From contig NZ_JPWH01000017.1 in assembly GCF_003326755.1 (NCBI RefSeq), positions 30,662 to 94,661 on the forward strand: 64,000 bases of DNA, given 5' to 3'. Shown piece after piece: positions 49,142-57,606 of this stretch; position 1 is the first letter of the stretch; each line of letters begins with the position of its first letter. Under the pieces are notes generated by a model. That model was not told where the DNA came from and searched no databases. It saw nothing but the letters and a program-made list of their open reading frames with translations. Origin of the DNA: Thalassospira profundimaris. Its GTDB lineage: Bacteria; Pseudomonadota; Alphaproteobacteria; Rhodospirillales; Thalassospiraceae. The translations under genes and the position numbers were made by a program.

Positions 49142-51810
49142 CACCTGGCCTCCCACACCCGGACCGCCTCGCCGAGGCGCTCGTTCACGACGACCTCCTT
49201 GCGCCTGCGATAGCCGTTGGCGACGTTAGCCGGCAGGGCGAAGGCAAGATCGTCATACGTGTCACCGGTATCGGGGCCCATGAGGGCCCGGCCGGCCCTC
49301 AGGTTGGCGCGGGCGGTGTGGAGATAGCCCGAGATCTCCCCGAGGGTTGCCGCCGGATCATCGAGCTGGAGATCGACCCGGTCGCGCAGATAGAGCAGCG
49401 AGGCGGCGATCTCGATGTCGTCTCCGAGCAGAGCCCTGACCGCAAAAGCGTAAAGGCAGCGTTGCAGCTCCTTGCCGCCGTCAATGACGATTGCGCCTTT
49501 GGGGAGCCGGCCCGTCTTGTAGTCGCGCACGAGGGCCTGGCGGCCGTCGCCGGAGATGTCGAGGCGGTCGATATAGCCGGAGATACGGAAGCCCGTATCG
49601 GGAACCTCGACAGGTGCTTCGGCGTCCCAGGGAACTTCGCCATCGGACTTCGGCTCCGAACCGCCGAAGGGGACTTCGCTGTAGGAACGGGCATCAGCCA
49701 AGTGCGCGTCGTCCATGGTCAGGGCGTTGCCGGCCAGGATGCGGGCATCTTCCAGGGTGCGTGCCCAGATTATCCTTGGCGGCACCGGCCTCCCGGCTTC
49801 CCATTCCCCCACTACTTCGGCCGAGGCGGCCTCGATGGCACCCGCGATCCGGGCTTCGTCGGCCGCCGCTAGCCCGCCCTCCGCTTCGAGGCGTTGCAAG
49901 GCGCGATCGAGGACCATATGGACGAGGTCGCCGAGGCCCAAGGCGTCGAGAACGAGCGGGTCGGTGCCGCTTTCCGGCTCGCGCCATCGCATGCCGTACT
50001 GCCAGACATAGCCCAGCGGGTTCCTGAGCAGGCGGCGCAGAGAGCTGGCCGACTGCGTGCGCTCCAGGATCGCCAGCAGGATGGGATGTTCGGCGCGGAC
50101 AAGCCCGTCATGGGGCGTGACGTCCTGGAGATGCCAGTCCCGCCAGCAACTCACCGCAGCGACAGCCTGAGGCACGCCCGCGAACTCCTCCGGCCGCGCC
50201 AAGAGCCTGTCGGTCTCGCTCATGGCGTGGAGCGGGACGGCATTGCCTGGAAGATAGGCTTCCTCCGGCTGGCCCTGGAGCAGGACGCTCCGGCCGAGAA
50301 GACGGCCGTCGCTGTTGCGCCGGGCGCGGGATAGCACAACCTGGCTCCCGGTTGTCGCCAGAATCGTCTCGAAGTCGCGGCGATCCGCTGAGGCGACCGG
50401 AAGGGGATCGAGCTCGGCGGTCGGAATGATGTGATCGGCGAGCAGACGATCTTCCGAGATTCCGCGCGGCCACCGCAACGAATTGAGGCCGAGGAGCCGC
50501 ACGAATGGCCGCGGCGATGCCGCAAGCGCGCTGGCTGGCATCCAGGCGACGGTGATGCAGGCTTCCAGCCCGTCATCTTGCTTGAGGGTGTCGAGGGTCA
50601 TGTCCAGCGACGCGGCTGGACCGGCCAGCAGCGCCTTGCGCCAGACCGCCCGTGCCCGGCCGGTCAACAGCGCCTCCCCGGCTTCGGCGGCGGCGTCAGT
50701 GCCCCGCTCAAGTAAAGCGATTATGGCGCGCAGGGCGTCGTTGTGGTCCTGGCCGTCTGGCCAGTCGGCGGGTGTGAGCCGGCCGAGGAGCTGCGCCCAG
50801 GCTTCGGGCGACGCCAGGGGTGCGTCCGCCGGCAGGACGCGCGTCCAGCCCTCCGGCAGCGCGCCGATGGGCCCCGGATGCGAGCCGAGCAGCACCGCCA
50901 GCCGGCGTATCCTTGTCTGGGAGAGGCCCCGCACAAGGATGTCCGCCAGGGCCGCGGCTGCCTGCCCTTCCCGGGTCGCCGTCACCTTGACGCCATGGAC
51001 GAAATGCAGATCGAGATTGGCGTCCGCGCGCAAGGCCAGGAAATAATCGTCATAGTCCGCCGGCATCGTCGCTGCGATGGCGATGTCTTCTGGTTCGGCC
51101 TGTCCCGATGCCAGCAATTCCCGCGCCCAGCGCATGGCCTCGATGGCCTCGTGGTAAGCGGTGGACGCGCTCACGGCCCTGATCTCGGGAGCCAGCGGCT
51201 CGACGCGCTCAATCGCGACGGCGCTGCCGTCGAGCCAGGCCGGAACGGACCGGGGTCCGGCGATCCATCGGACCGGCGAGTGCTCGGCGAGGGCGCGCAG
51301 AAGCGGCCGCCAGCAGGGGGACAGCTCGGTGATCCCGACGATTTCAACCGGTCCCAGCAATGCCGGCGCGTGGGCGAGACGCGGCATGGAAGCGGCGACC
51401 AGGTCCGAGGGACGCATCATGGAGGGCGGAAGGCGTTTGAGAACCGCTTCTTCCAGGCGGGCAATGGACAGGATGCGCGGATGGTCGCCAGCGCGGCCCA
51501 CCAGATCGAGCCCGGCGCGCCACGCCTTGTGAAGTGTGTCGGCCGCGGCGTCGACCATACCGGGAAGCTGCTTGATCCCGTCCAGCTCGCCGAGCTCGGT
51601 TTCCGGCAGGGCCTGCTGAATCGCGGCGCGAAGGCTTTCGTTGTCGATGGGGTTTGCGAATCCGCCAACCAGCGTTGCGGCCAGATACTCAAAGGTCATC
51701 ACCTGAAGGCCATGCTGGCGATTGCGGGCGGCACGCAGTCGAATCTCACGCATCGCCAATCGGCCATGCGCGACGACGGTTTTTCGGTGGGGGGTCATAG
51801 AGGGCGCCAT
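49141..51810 (-). CDS. PD-(D/E)XK nuclease protein, AddB-like
   Basis: About 889 residues from ATG 51810, which has GAGGA ten bases upstream; a GTG at 51861, directly after the stop of the preceding gene, would add 17 residues. The C-terminal part holds the RecB-family nuclease core: GDLVHMVLDRAL, then GYIDRLDI and VRDYKTGRLP (Asp and Asp-x-Lys of the active site). The first two-thirds is an inactivated-helicase-like region as in AddB. It is coupled to the helicase downstream, so together they would form an AddAB-like DNA end-processing complex, carried here on a mobile element next to defence genes. Without the helicase its function is doubtful. Confidence 0.85.
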   Translation of the reverse strand: MAPSMTPHRKTVVAHGRLAMREIRLRAARNRQHGLQVMTFEYLAATLVGGFANPIDNESLRAAIQQALPETELGELDGIKQLPGMVDAAADTLHKAWRAGLDLVGRAGDHPRILSIARLEEAVLKRLPPSMMRPSDLVAASMPRLAHAPALLGPVEIVGITELSPCWRPLLRALAEHSPVRWIAGPRSVPAWLDGSAVAIERVEPLAPEIRAVSASTAYHEAIEAMRWARELLASGQAEPEDIAIAATMPADYDDYFLALRADANLDLHFVHGVKVTATREGQAAAALADILVRGLSQTRIRRLAVLLGSHPGPIGALPEGWTRVLPADAPLASPEAWAQLLGRLTPADWPDGQDHNDALRAIIALLERGTDAAAEAGEALLTGRARAVWRKALLAGPAASLDMTLDTLKQDDGLEACITVAWMPASALAASPRPFVRLLGLNSLRWPRGISEDRLLADHIIPTAELDPLPVASADRRDFETILATTGSQVVLSRARRNSDGRLLGRSVLLQGQPEEAYLPGNAVPLHAMSETDRLLARPEEFAGVPQAVAAVSCWRDWHLQDVTPHDGLVRAEHPILLAILERTQSASSLRRLLRNPLGYVWQYGMRWREPESGTDPLVLDALGLGDLVHMVLDRALQRLEAEGGLAAADEARIAGAIEAASAEVVGEWEAGRPVPPRIIWARTLEDARILAGNALTMDDAHLADARSYSEVPFGGSEPKSDGEVPWDAEAPVEVPDTGFRISGYIDRLDISGDGRQALVRDYKTGRLPKGAIVIDGGKELQRCLYAFAVRALLGDDIEIAASLLYLRDRVDLQLDDPAATLGEISGYLHTARANLRAGRALMGPDTGDTYDDLAFALPANVANGYRRRKEVVVNERLGEAVRVWEAR

Positions 51811-51861
51811 TGGGAAATGTTCCTCGGCTGTGCGGCCTACCGTTTGTTCTGCTCTATGCAC

Positions 51862-52227
51862 CTAGTCCCTTTGTTCCCGTCGCGACCCAGGCATTCTTGG
51901 TGGAGCAGATCTCCCCTTCTTCGTTCCGCGCTCGCCGCGCACCACTGTTTCTCCGCGCGAGTTCATGGTGCGTACTGTCGCCGGATCGACATTGCGGTAT
52001 CGGCCGTTCTCGTCCCAATGCCACTCGAATTCGACGGTATCGTTCGTAAACACCCACCTCTTTGCCCCAAGTGCAAGAAAGCTGTATCGCTCGCCATCGA
52101 TTTCGAAACTGTGCTGGTGCCACGCGCGAGTGTTGCCGCCCTTGCTTGGCGGTCGTGACGGCTCCACTAGAAAGGCGCGATAACTATTCACCTCGACGGG
52201 CCCCACCTTGTTTCGTTTTCCGGTCAT
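51862..52227 (-). CDS. Conserved-looking small protein of unknown function
   Basis: 121 residues from ATG 52227, preceded by GAGAGG. I do not recognise the family. Seen: an aromatic, His-rich middle (TRAWHQHSFEIDGERYSFL, then WVFTNDTVEFEWHWDENGRYRNV) and a very basic disordered tail (RGERGTKKGRSAPPRMPGSRR). The middle could be a small beta-rich domain and the tail could bind nucleic acid. It lies 19 bp after the WYL regulator and abuts the nuclease gene, so it is part of that operon. An accessory subunit of the nuclease-helicase is possible but unproven. Confidence 0.6.
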   Translation of the reverse strand: MTGKRNKVGPVEVNSYRAFLVEPSRPPSKGGNTRAWHQHSFEIDGERYSFLALGAKRWVFTNDTVEFEWHWDENGRYRNVDPATVRTMNSRGETVVRGERGTKKGRSAPPRMPGSRREQRD

Positions 52228-52246
52228 CGTAGACCTCTCGGCCTCG

Positions 52247-53143
52247 TTAAGTATCTGGACTGCGCTCGACGAGCTTTCTTGCCGCCGCCTTGGCCTCCGC
52301 GATCGCGTTCTCGACCTCATTCAGATTGGCGAGGCTGATCTGTGCGCGGGCTGGCGGCAAGTCTTTCAAATCGAGGTTCATCCGTTTGATGAAATAGTAC
52401 GCCATCGAAAGTCGGACTTCGATTTCTCGCACTCCTTCAGGCATGTCATAGTCGCGCTGGATAGCCTGTCTCTGTTCGTCGCTTAGCCCCGGATGTGGGC
52501 AGAGCTTCAAACGTATGGTGTCTCTCCATTCAATATCGTGCTCTGGGTCGAATGACACAGATTTCAGCTTCCCCAGCCTTTCAATCCGAGTAAGCACAAA
52601 GTCTCGGAATTCCTCGCGCTCGCAGCACCATGCCCGCGCGTGCCACCTGTGGCCGTCAAATGCAAGAGCGTGCGGAGCCATGTCACGCCATCGCGAGCTG
52701 GTCAGCGACTGATACCGGACGTTAAGCGCCTGCCGGCCGCGAATTGCTTCGAGAACTCTCCGCAGGACTTCCGGTCGAACATCCCGCCCGATCTCGGGCG
52801 CAATGTCGACGGCGGGGATTGAACTGAACCACAAATCATCACGCTGCAAAACTCCGTTTACCCAAGCCCAGAGTTGCAGGAGCACTCGATTCGCGGAAAT
52901 TTTCAGGAATTTCGGCTTAATTTTACTTGAAGCGACGTACCTCTTTTCTGTCGCGTTGTATTCGATATTGTCGCTGGCAGCCTCTCTATAGTTCCTCAAG
53001 TCGACCGATGCTTGGGGGGTCGATATATCGAACCTCTCCTCAAGGTCACTGCGATTTACGTGTCCCTCCCAAAAGAGCCGCCACTCGATGAACTCCATGC
53101 GCTGGGCGAGGTGTCGCCGCGGCTGGTCGTCGGTCTCGGTCAT
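52247..53143 (-). CDS. capW: WYL-domain transcriptional repressor, CapW/BrxR-like
   Basis: 298 residues from ATG 53143 (MTETDDQPRRH), chosen because TAGGGA lies upstream and because longer starts would run into the operator. Seen: N-terminal winged helix (RLFWEGHVNRSDLEERFDISTPQASVDLRNY), middle linker, WYL domain with ALNVRYQSL and the ligand-pocket stretch HALAFDGHRWHARAWCCEREEFRDFVLTRIERL, and a C-terminal WCX-like extension. This pattern matches the CapW/BrxR family that represses CBASS or BREX operons and lets go on infection. It faces the CBASS operon across 137 bp that contain a perfect palindrome. It also leads the operon with the small protein and the helicase-nuclease genes, so it may control both directions. 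Confidence 0.85.
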   Translation of the reverse strand: MTETDDQPRRHLAQRMEFIEWRLFWEGHVNRSDLEERFDISTPQASVDLRNYREAASDNIEYNATEKRYVASSKIKPKFLKISANRVLLQLWAWVNGVLQRDDLWFSSIPAVDIAPEIGRDVRPEVLRRVLEAIRGRQALNVRYQSLTSSRWRDMAPHALAFDGHRWHARAWCCEREEFRDFVLTRIERLGKLKSVSFDPEHDIEWRDTIRLKLCPHPGLSDEQRQAIQRDYDMPEGVREIEVRLSMAYYFIKRMNLDLKDLPPARAQISLANLNEVENAIAEAKAAARKLVERSPDT

Positions 53144-53163
53144 CGAAACATCCCTATTGTTTC

Positions 53164-53194
53164 TTGACAGGTATAGCATCTATACCCATATAGT
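53164..53194 (+). promoter_or_regulatory. CBASS promoter with palindromic operator in the spacer
   Basis: A consensus -35 TTGACA (53164-53169) is followed immediately by the perfect palindrome GGTATAGCATCTATACC (53170-53186). Candidate -10 elements follow: CATATA (53187-53192, 17-bp spacer) or TATAGT (53189-53194, 19-bp spacer). A dimeric repressor on this dyad would exclude RNA polymerase; the divergent WYL protein is the obvious candidate. Confidence 0.65.
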
Positions 53195-53216
53195 TGCAAG
53201 ATGCATAATGGTAGAC

Positions 53217-53241
53217 GGAGGCCTTCTTTTTGGCGGCCTCC
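53217..53241 (+). promoter_or_regulatory. Hairpin in the 5' leader of the CBASS mRNA
   Basis: GGAGGCC (53217-53223) pairs with GGCCTCC (53235-53241) around an 11-base loop. It would lie in the untranslated leader about 40-64 bases before the first CBASS start codon. It sequesters a GGAGG sequence. Function unknown, and chance pairing cannot be excluded. Confidence 0.3.
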
Positions 53242-53280
53242 CGACAAGGCACACCGGAATAGGTAAGAGAGTGGTAGACG

Positions 53281-54204
53281 ATGCGGCAAATGGCGACGGT
53301 GCAAGCTAACGATCTGGCCCTGCCGAAGGGCATTCAGCGGAGCCGTCCCCTTCCGGACGCGGCGCTCGGCGCCTTGTGGGACTCCATCATCCTGGACGAA
53401 CGCCTCAAGTCGCAGCTCCTGTCCCAGGCGATATTAAGCTTCACGCTGCGCGGCAAGGTCGATCGCAGCGTGATCCCCTTGCATGGCGTCATCCTCCTGG
53501 TTGGACCGCCTGGGACCGGCAAGACTTCGCTCGCCCGCGGTCTGGCTCATCGGACCGCCGAGTCGTTTCAAGGTGGCAAGTTTCGACTGCTGGAAGTCGA
53601 GCCGCATATGCTGACCAGTTCTGCTATGGGCAAGACGCAGCGCGCGGTCTCGGATCTGTTTTCGCAGTCCATTGCAGAGGCCGCCGCCGGAGGACCGACA
53701 ATCGTGCTGCTCGACGAAGTTGAGACGCTGGCAGCCGACCGATCGAAGATGAGTCTGGAAGCGAACCCGATTGACATTCATCGCGCCACTGACGCCGTGC
53801 TTGTACAGCTTGATGTTTTAGCCGATCAGCATACGAACTTGCTGTTCCTCGCTACCAGCAACTTTCCGCAGGCGGTCGACAGCGCGTTCACATCGCGGTG
53901 CGACCTGGTCATGCATGTCCCGTTGCCGGACCGTGAGGCTTGCAGTCGAATTTTGAAGGATTGCCTGACGAAACTTGGCGCAACCTACTCCGCAATCGCC
54001 AAGCTGTCGGCATCGCCGCAGTTCGAAGGTTGCGCCGACGAATGCGTCGGGCTCGACGGGCGGGCGATCCGCAAAATGGTGGCTAACGCGCTCGCCAGCA
54101 GCCCACAAACCGCAATGAATCCGGAACGAGTCACCATCGAGGACCTGTTCGCTGCGGCGCGTGCCGCTAAGGCGAACCGCGTTCAGGGAGTCAAAGCTTC
54201 ATGA
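53281..54204 (+). CDS. cap6: Cap6, TRIP13/Pch2-like AAA+ ATPase of type III CBASS
   Basis: 307 residues. Seen: Walker A LLVGPPGTGKTSLARGLAHR, Walker B TIVLLDEVETLA, sensor-1 region LFLATSNFPQAVDSAFTSRCD, and a C-terminal lid with LDGRAIRKMVANAL. In characterised type III CBASS the TRIP13-like enzyme disassembles the HORMA-nucleotidyltransferase complex and so keeps the system off without infection. Start ATG 53281 (a second in-frame ATG at 53290 is possible). First gene of the operon; its stop overlaps the next start (ATGA), so the order ATPase, HORMA, HORMA, CD-NTase, effector is tightly coupled. Confidence 0.9.
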   Translation: MRQMATVQANDLALPKGIQRSRPLPDAALGALWDSIILDERLKSQLLSQAILSFTLRGKVDRSVIPLHGVILLVGPPGTGKTSLARGLAHRTAESFQGGKFRLLEVEPHMLTSSAMGKTQRAVSDLFSQSIAEAAAGGPTIVLLDEVETLAADRSKMSLEANPIDIHRATDAVLVQLDVLADQHTNLLFLATSNFPQAVDSAFTSRCDLVMHVPLPDREACSRILKDCLTKLGATYSAIAKLSASPQFEGCADECVGLDGRAIRKMVANALASSPQTAMNPERVTIEDLFAAARAAKANRVQGVKAS

Positions 54205-54677
54205 CCACCGTCGCCAGCCGCACCTTTCGTAGCACGCCTCAGCGCGACGCATTGCAGACTTGGACTGCGATCGTCGATCTGTTGACGCAATGCAAAACCG
54301 GCGCCGCGCGGTCGGAGCTGCTTGCCGTCGCGGGCGTCGCCGCAAGCATGATCGCGGACCAAGCGCCCAAAGACGCGGCGATAGTCACCACCTGCGACGG
54401 TCCCCGCACGCGCATCTATTGTATTTATGACGACGACGCTATCGAAGGTTCGGATGCCAAGGAAGACGCCCTGGGCTTCGATCCGTTGAAGGGCGATTGG
54501 CGGGTGTCTCTTCCCTGCCCGGCAGACGATCTGGCTTGGGTGGAGGGCGCGCTGAAGCAGCACAGCAGCCGTATCACGGCGCGCGACCTCGACGCCGCTG
54601 TCACTATGGACGACGCCGCAAGCGCGACGAAGACAGAAGGTCTTGTTCTCGATCCGAAAAGGTTCCTCGGCTCATGA
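54201..54677 (+). CDS. Putative second HORMA-type protein of CBASS (Cap8-like)
   Basis: 158 residues between the TRIP13-like ATPase and the HORMA gene, overlapping both by 4 bp. Sequence features: [22 protein letters not shown] helical start, an acidic middle with [13 protein letters not shown], and [26 protein letters not shown] identify it mainly by position and size: operons of the two-HORMA kind place a bacHORMA_2-like protein here. Direct family recognition is weaker than for its neighbour. Confidence 0.65.
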   Translation: MTTVASRTFRSTPQRDALQTWTAIVDLLTQCKTGAARSELLAVAGVAASMIADQAPKDAAIVTTCDGPRTRIYCIYDDDAIEGSDAKEDALGFDPLKGDWRVSLPCPADDLAWVEGALKQHSSRITARDLDAAVTMDDAASATKTEGLVLDPKRFLGS

Positions 54678-55174
54678 CCAGCGTCGCCGTCAACACCTAC
54701 ACCCACTCCGTCACCTATGTGGCCGACAACATCCTGAAGAGCTTTAAGGATATCATCCGGCTGAGCGGGCTCGATCCGAGCAATCTCGTGGCAAGTTGGG
54801 GAACTAACATGCGGGCGCTGCGGACATGGCTGGACAGTGGCGACCTGGAATGTGTCGTGTTGGAGGTGTTCAATCCGAAGACGGGCGCCCTCATCGTCCG
54901 GTGGGATATCGACGTCGTCTACAACTGGTCGTCCGGTGACGGAAGCTTTTGGACGGACACCGAGCAACTCAAGTATCACATCCGCAAGGCGGGCTTGGCG
55001 CCCAGCGACGCCAGATACGAGATGCTGATGCATACCAAACCTGGGCGGCCCGATGTGACGGGCTGGTCTAGGGGAGCTTATCGCTCCACCGACGGCATGG
55101 TGCGGCACAGCCTCGGCTCGACGATCGAGCACTACGGCCTTGGTGGCAACGCGGCCTATTGGAGAAAGACGTGA
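54674..55174 (+). CDS. cap7: Cap7, bacterial HORMA-domain protein of CBASS
   Basis: 166 residues from ATG 54674. The N-terminus [28 protein letters not shown] is the pattern of bacHORMA_1 proteins; then [27 protein letters not shown] and a late [10 protein letters not shown] that would form the mobile safety-belt segment. In known systems the HORMA protein senses phage proteins and, in closed form, binds and activates the CD-NTase. It is coupled to the upstream gene by an ATGA overlap and to the CD-NTase by TGATG. Confidence 0.85.
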   Translation: MTSVAVNTYTHSVTYVADNILKSFKDIIRLSGLDPSNLVASWGTNMRALRTWLDSGDLECVVLEVFNPKTGALIVRWDIDVVYNWSSGDGSFWTDTEQLKYHIRKAGLAPSDARYEMLMHTKPGRPDVTGWSRGAYRSTDGMVRHSLGSTIEHYGLGGNAAYWRKT

Positions 55175-56073
55175 TGCTGACGCTCGACGAAGCGTTCCGG
55201 AAATTTAAAAGTAGGCTTGAGCTGAACGATAAAGAGCAGAAAAACGCGTCGGCACGACACACAGAGGTGCGCGACTATCTCGTTACCAAATTTGAGATCG
55301 AGCGCAGCTTCTTGACTGGGTCTTATGCCCGCTACACAAAAACGAAGCCGCTGAAGGACATCGACATCTTCTTCGTGCTGAAAGAGTCCGAAAAGCATTA
55401 TCGCTCGAAGGCACCCTCGGTGGTAATCGGTGATTTCTATGATGCGCTGGTCGATAAATACGGGAATGGCGCCGTGCGGAAGCAGAGCCGCTCGGTGAAC
55501 GTCGACTTTGGGGTCGTCGTCGACGCCGAAGATAATACTAATTATCGGGTCGTCAGCGTTGACGTGGTGCCGGCGTTCGCCGCCGGCGACGACTATGAGA
55601 TCCCCGATAACGATACCGGAAAGTGGATCAAGACGAATCCAGAGACACATGCAAGCAAGGCAACCGCAGCGCACCAAGCCTATTCAAACGAATGGAAGGG
55701 GCTGGTTCGTATGGCTAAGTATTGGAACAACAATGCACGACATGGTGAAAAACCGGTCAAGCCTTCGTTCCTGATAGAGGTGATGGCGCTCGAGTGCCTC
55801 TACGGCGGCTGGCAGGGTCGCTTCGACTATGAATTTCAGGGATTTTTCTCGACCCTGGCCGACCGTATCACAGATGAGTGGCCCGACCCCGCAGGCCTGG
55901 GGCCTGCCATCAGCGACGGGATGGATGACGCTAACAAGCAACGCGCGCGAGACCTGTTGATGGCTGCAAGCCGAGACGCGACGATCGCTATCGACCATGC
56001 GCGGCGCGGGCGCAATGGCGAGGCATTGAAAGCGTGGCGCGCGCTGTTCGGTCCAAAGTTTCCGCTCTCGTGA
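55174..56073 (+). CDS. CD-NTase (cGAS/DncV-like nucleotidyltransferase) of type III CBASS
   Basis: 299 residues from ATG 55174, with GGAGAAAG ahead of it. The catalytic core is plain: [21 protein letters not shown] (GS motif and the two metal-binding Asp) and a third Asp in [10 protein letters not shown]. Length and HORMA/TRIP13 company fit clade C or D enzymes, which make cyclic oligonucleotides, cyclic triadenylate in the best studied cases; I cannot fix the clade by eye. The product would activate the SAVED domain of the effector encoded 15 bp downstream. Confidence 0.9.
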   Translation: MLTLDEAFRKFKSRLELNDKEQKNASARHTEVRDYLVTKFEIERSFLTGSYARYTKTKPLKDIDIFFVLKESEKHYRSKAPSVVIGDFYDALVDKYGNGAVRKQSRSVNVDFGVVVDAEDNTNYRVVSVDVVPAFAAGDDYEIPDNDTGKWIKTNPETHASKATAAHQAYSNEWKGLVRMAKYWNNNARHGEKPVKPSFLIEVMALECLYGGWQGRFDYEFQGFFSTLADRITDEWPDPAGLGPAISDGMDDANKQRARDLLMAASRDATIAIDHARRGRNGEALKAWRALFGPKFPLS

Positions 56074-56088
56074 TGTGTGGGTGTCATA

Positions 56089-57606
56089 ATGGCTGATGCC
56101 GTAATGGCGCGTTGGCACGGCGACAACTATCAAGCGCGCATCTTTTGGGAGAATGCGTTTAATCTGCTACTACCACACTCGTGCGTGGTCGAAGTTACCT
56201 TCGAGGCAAACGGCCCGAAGGCCTTTGATGACGTGGTGGTCAAATACGATCCGCCCGTTGTCCGCTCCGGTCCCGAGCGTGTGTCGGCCGAGTACCATCA
56301 GGTCAAATGGCACGTCCAGACAGGTGGGCGGTTCGGATATGAGGACTTTGTCGACCCTGATTTCATCGGGGCACAGTCTTTTTCACTTTTGGAGCGGCTT
56401 CAACAAGCGCGTAAGACGGCGCCGGCCTCGGCGCATTTCGCTTTTCTCACGACTTATCGCATCAAGGACAACGATCCGCTTGCTAAGCTGATATCGGGCC
56501 ACGACAAAACATTGCTCATCGAGCGCCTATTCGACGGCACGACCGATCGAAGTCGCATGGGCAAGGTGCGTAAATGCTGGCGGGAACATTTGAAGTTAAC
56601 GAACGACGATGACCTCCAGACTGTCGTTCGCGGCCTACGCGTGCTCGATGGCTATCGTTCGCTCGAGGAGCTGCGCGCCGAGATTAATCTCAAGGCGCAG
56701 GTAGTGGGAGTGTTAGCGTGCAACGCTGCCGATTCCGATTTTCGATACGATGAACTGGCACGACAGTTGAAAGTACGGCAGTTGAACGCACTTAACCGCG
56801 AAGCGTTTTTGCAGCTCTGCCGCGACGAAGGACTACTGGTTGAACGTGCAGAGGAGCCCGATCCGTTTTTGTCAATCGCTGTCCGCAGCTTTCTCGGGCC
56901 AGCGGCCGACATTGTTGGGGCGGCACCTGAACACACACTGTTGCTTACAGACGATTTTCGGCACCGCTACCTACAGGACGATCGTGAGTGGCAGCGGGAC
57001 ATACGACCGAAGGTCGAAGCCTTTCTGCGGGACGCGGTGAAGAAATCCGCACGATTGCGCCTCATTTTGGACGCACACGCGTCGATCGCCTTCCTCGCCG
57101 GCGCAGTGCTCGATTTGAAGTCTGGAGTCCAAACGGAGCTTGTTCAGAAGGGCCGCGTAGGCATCAAGACCTGGAGGCCAGACGATGGATCTGCGGCCAA
57201 AGGTCCGCGCTTCGAAGTCGTCGATGAAGCTCTTGGAGGTGGACACGAAATCGCGATTTTGATCAGTGTTTCGCAACCCGTGACGGCACAGGCGCGAGCC
57301 TATGTGGCAGCGCACCTGCCCGACGTTGGAAGATTGATGTCCTTCGCCATGCCGACTGGCCCAGGTCAACAAAACGTCGCGGGTGGGGAGCACGCCGCCA
57401 CCCTTGCAGAACAGGTGTCAAACCATTTGCGCGAAGTGACGGCTGACGAACCTGACGCGACGGTTCATATTTTTGCGGCCGCTCCAAATAGTCTTTTGTT
57501 CTTTCTAGGGCAGCACCATCAAGCCATCGCTCCCTGCATTATTTACGAGTTCGATTTCGATAGGCAGGCGCACAAGACTTACCAACCGTCATTCGTTATT
57601 GATTGA
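56089..57606 (+). CDS. cap4: Cap4 effector: DUF4297-type DNA endonuclease fused to SAVED domain
   Basis: 505 residues from ATG 56089; a GTG at 56077 and ATG 56104 are alternatives. N-terminal nuclease: RWHGDNYQARIFWENAF, then KAFDDVVVKYDPP and AEYHQVKWH, the Asp and Gln-x-Lys of a restriction-like active site. C-terminal SAVED domain: EIAILISVSQPVTAQARAYVAAHLP, VHIFAAAPNSLLFFLGQHHQAIAPCIIYEFD. Cap4 proteins bind a cyclic oligonucleotide through SAVED, oligomerise and degrade duplex DNA without sequence preference, which aborts infection. Last gene of the CBASS operon; its 3' end overlaps the convergent AbiEii gene by 18 bp. Confidence 0.9.
   Translation: MADAVMARWHGDNYQARIFWENAFNLLLPHSCVVEVTFEANGPKAFDDVVVKYDPPVVRSGPERVSAEYHQVKWHVQTGGRFGYEDFVDPDFIGAQSFSLLERLQQARKTAPASAHFAFLTTYRIKDNDPLAKLISGHDKTLLIERLFDGTTDRSRMGKVRKCWREHLKLTNDDDLQTVVRGLRVLDGYRSLEELRAEINLKAQVVGVLACNAADSDFRYDELARQLKVRQLNALNREAFLQLCRDEGLLVERAEEPDPFLSIAVRSFLGPAADIVGAAPEHTLLLTDDFRHRYLQDDREWQRDIRPKVEAFLRDAVKKSARLRLILDAHASIAFLAGAVLDLKSGVQTELVQKGRVGIKTWRPDDGSAAKGPRFEVVDEALGGGHEIAILISVSQPVTAQARAYVAAHLPDVGRLMSFAMPTGPGQQNVAGGEHAATLAEQVSNHLREVTADEPDATVHIFAAAPNSLLFFLGQHHQAIAPCIIYEFDFDRQAHKTYQPSFVID

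Noticed and set aside
50743..52158. A 471-codon open frame antisense to the AddB-like nuclease
   Set aside because: High-GC shadow frame; it runs across the boundary of two real minus-strand genes and has no family features.
53281..54204. AAA ATPase as a stand-alone or BREX/Retron component
   Set aside because: The gene order with HORMA, CD-NTase and SAVED effector, all overlapping, identifies it as a CBASS TRIP13-like protein.
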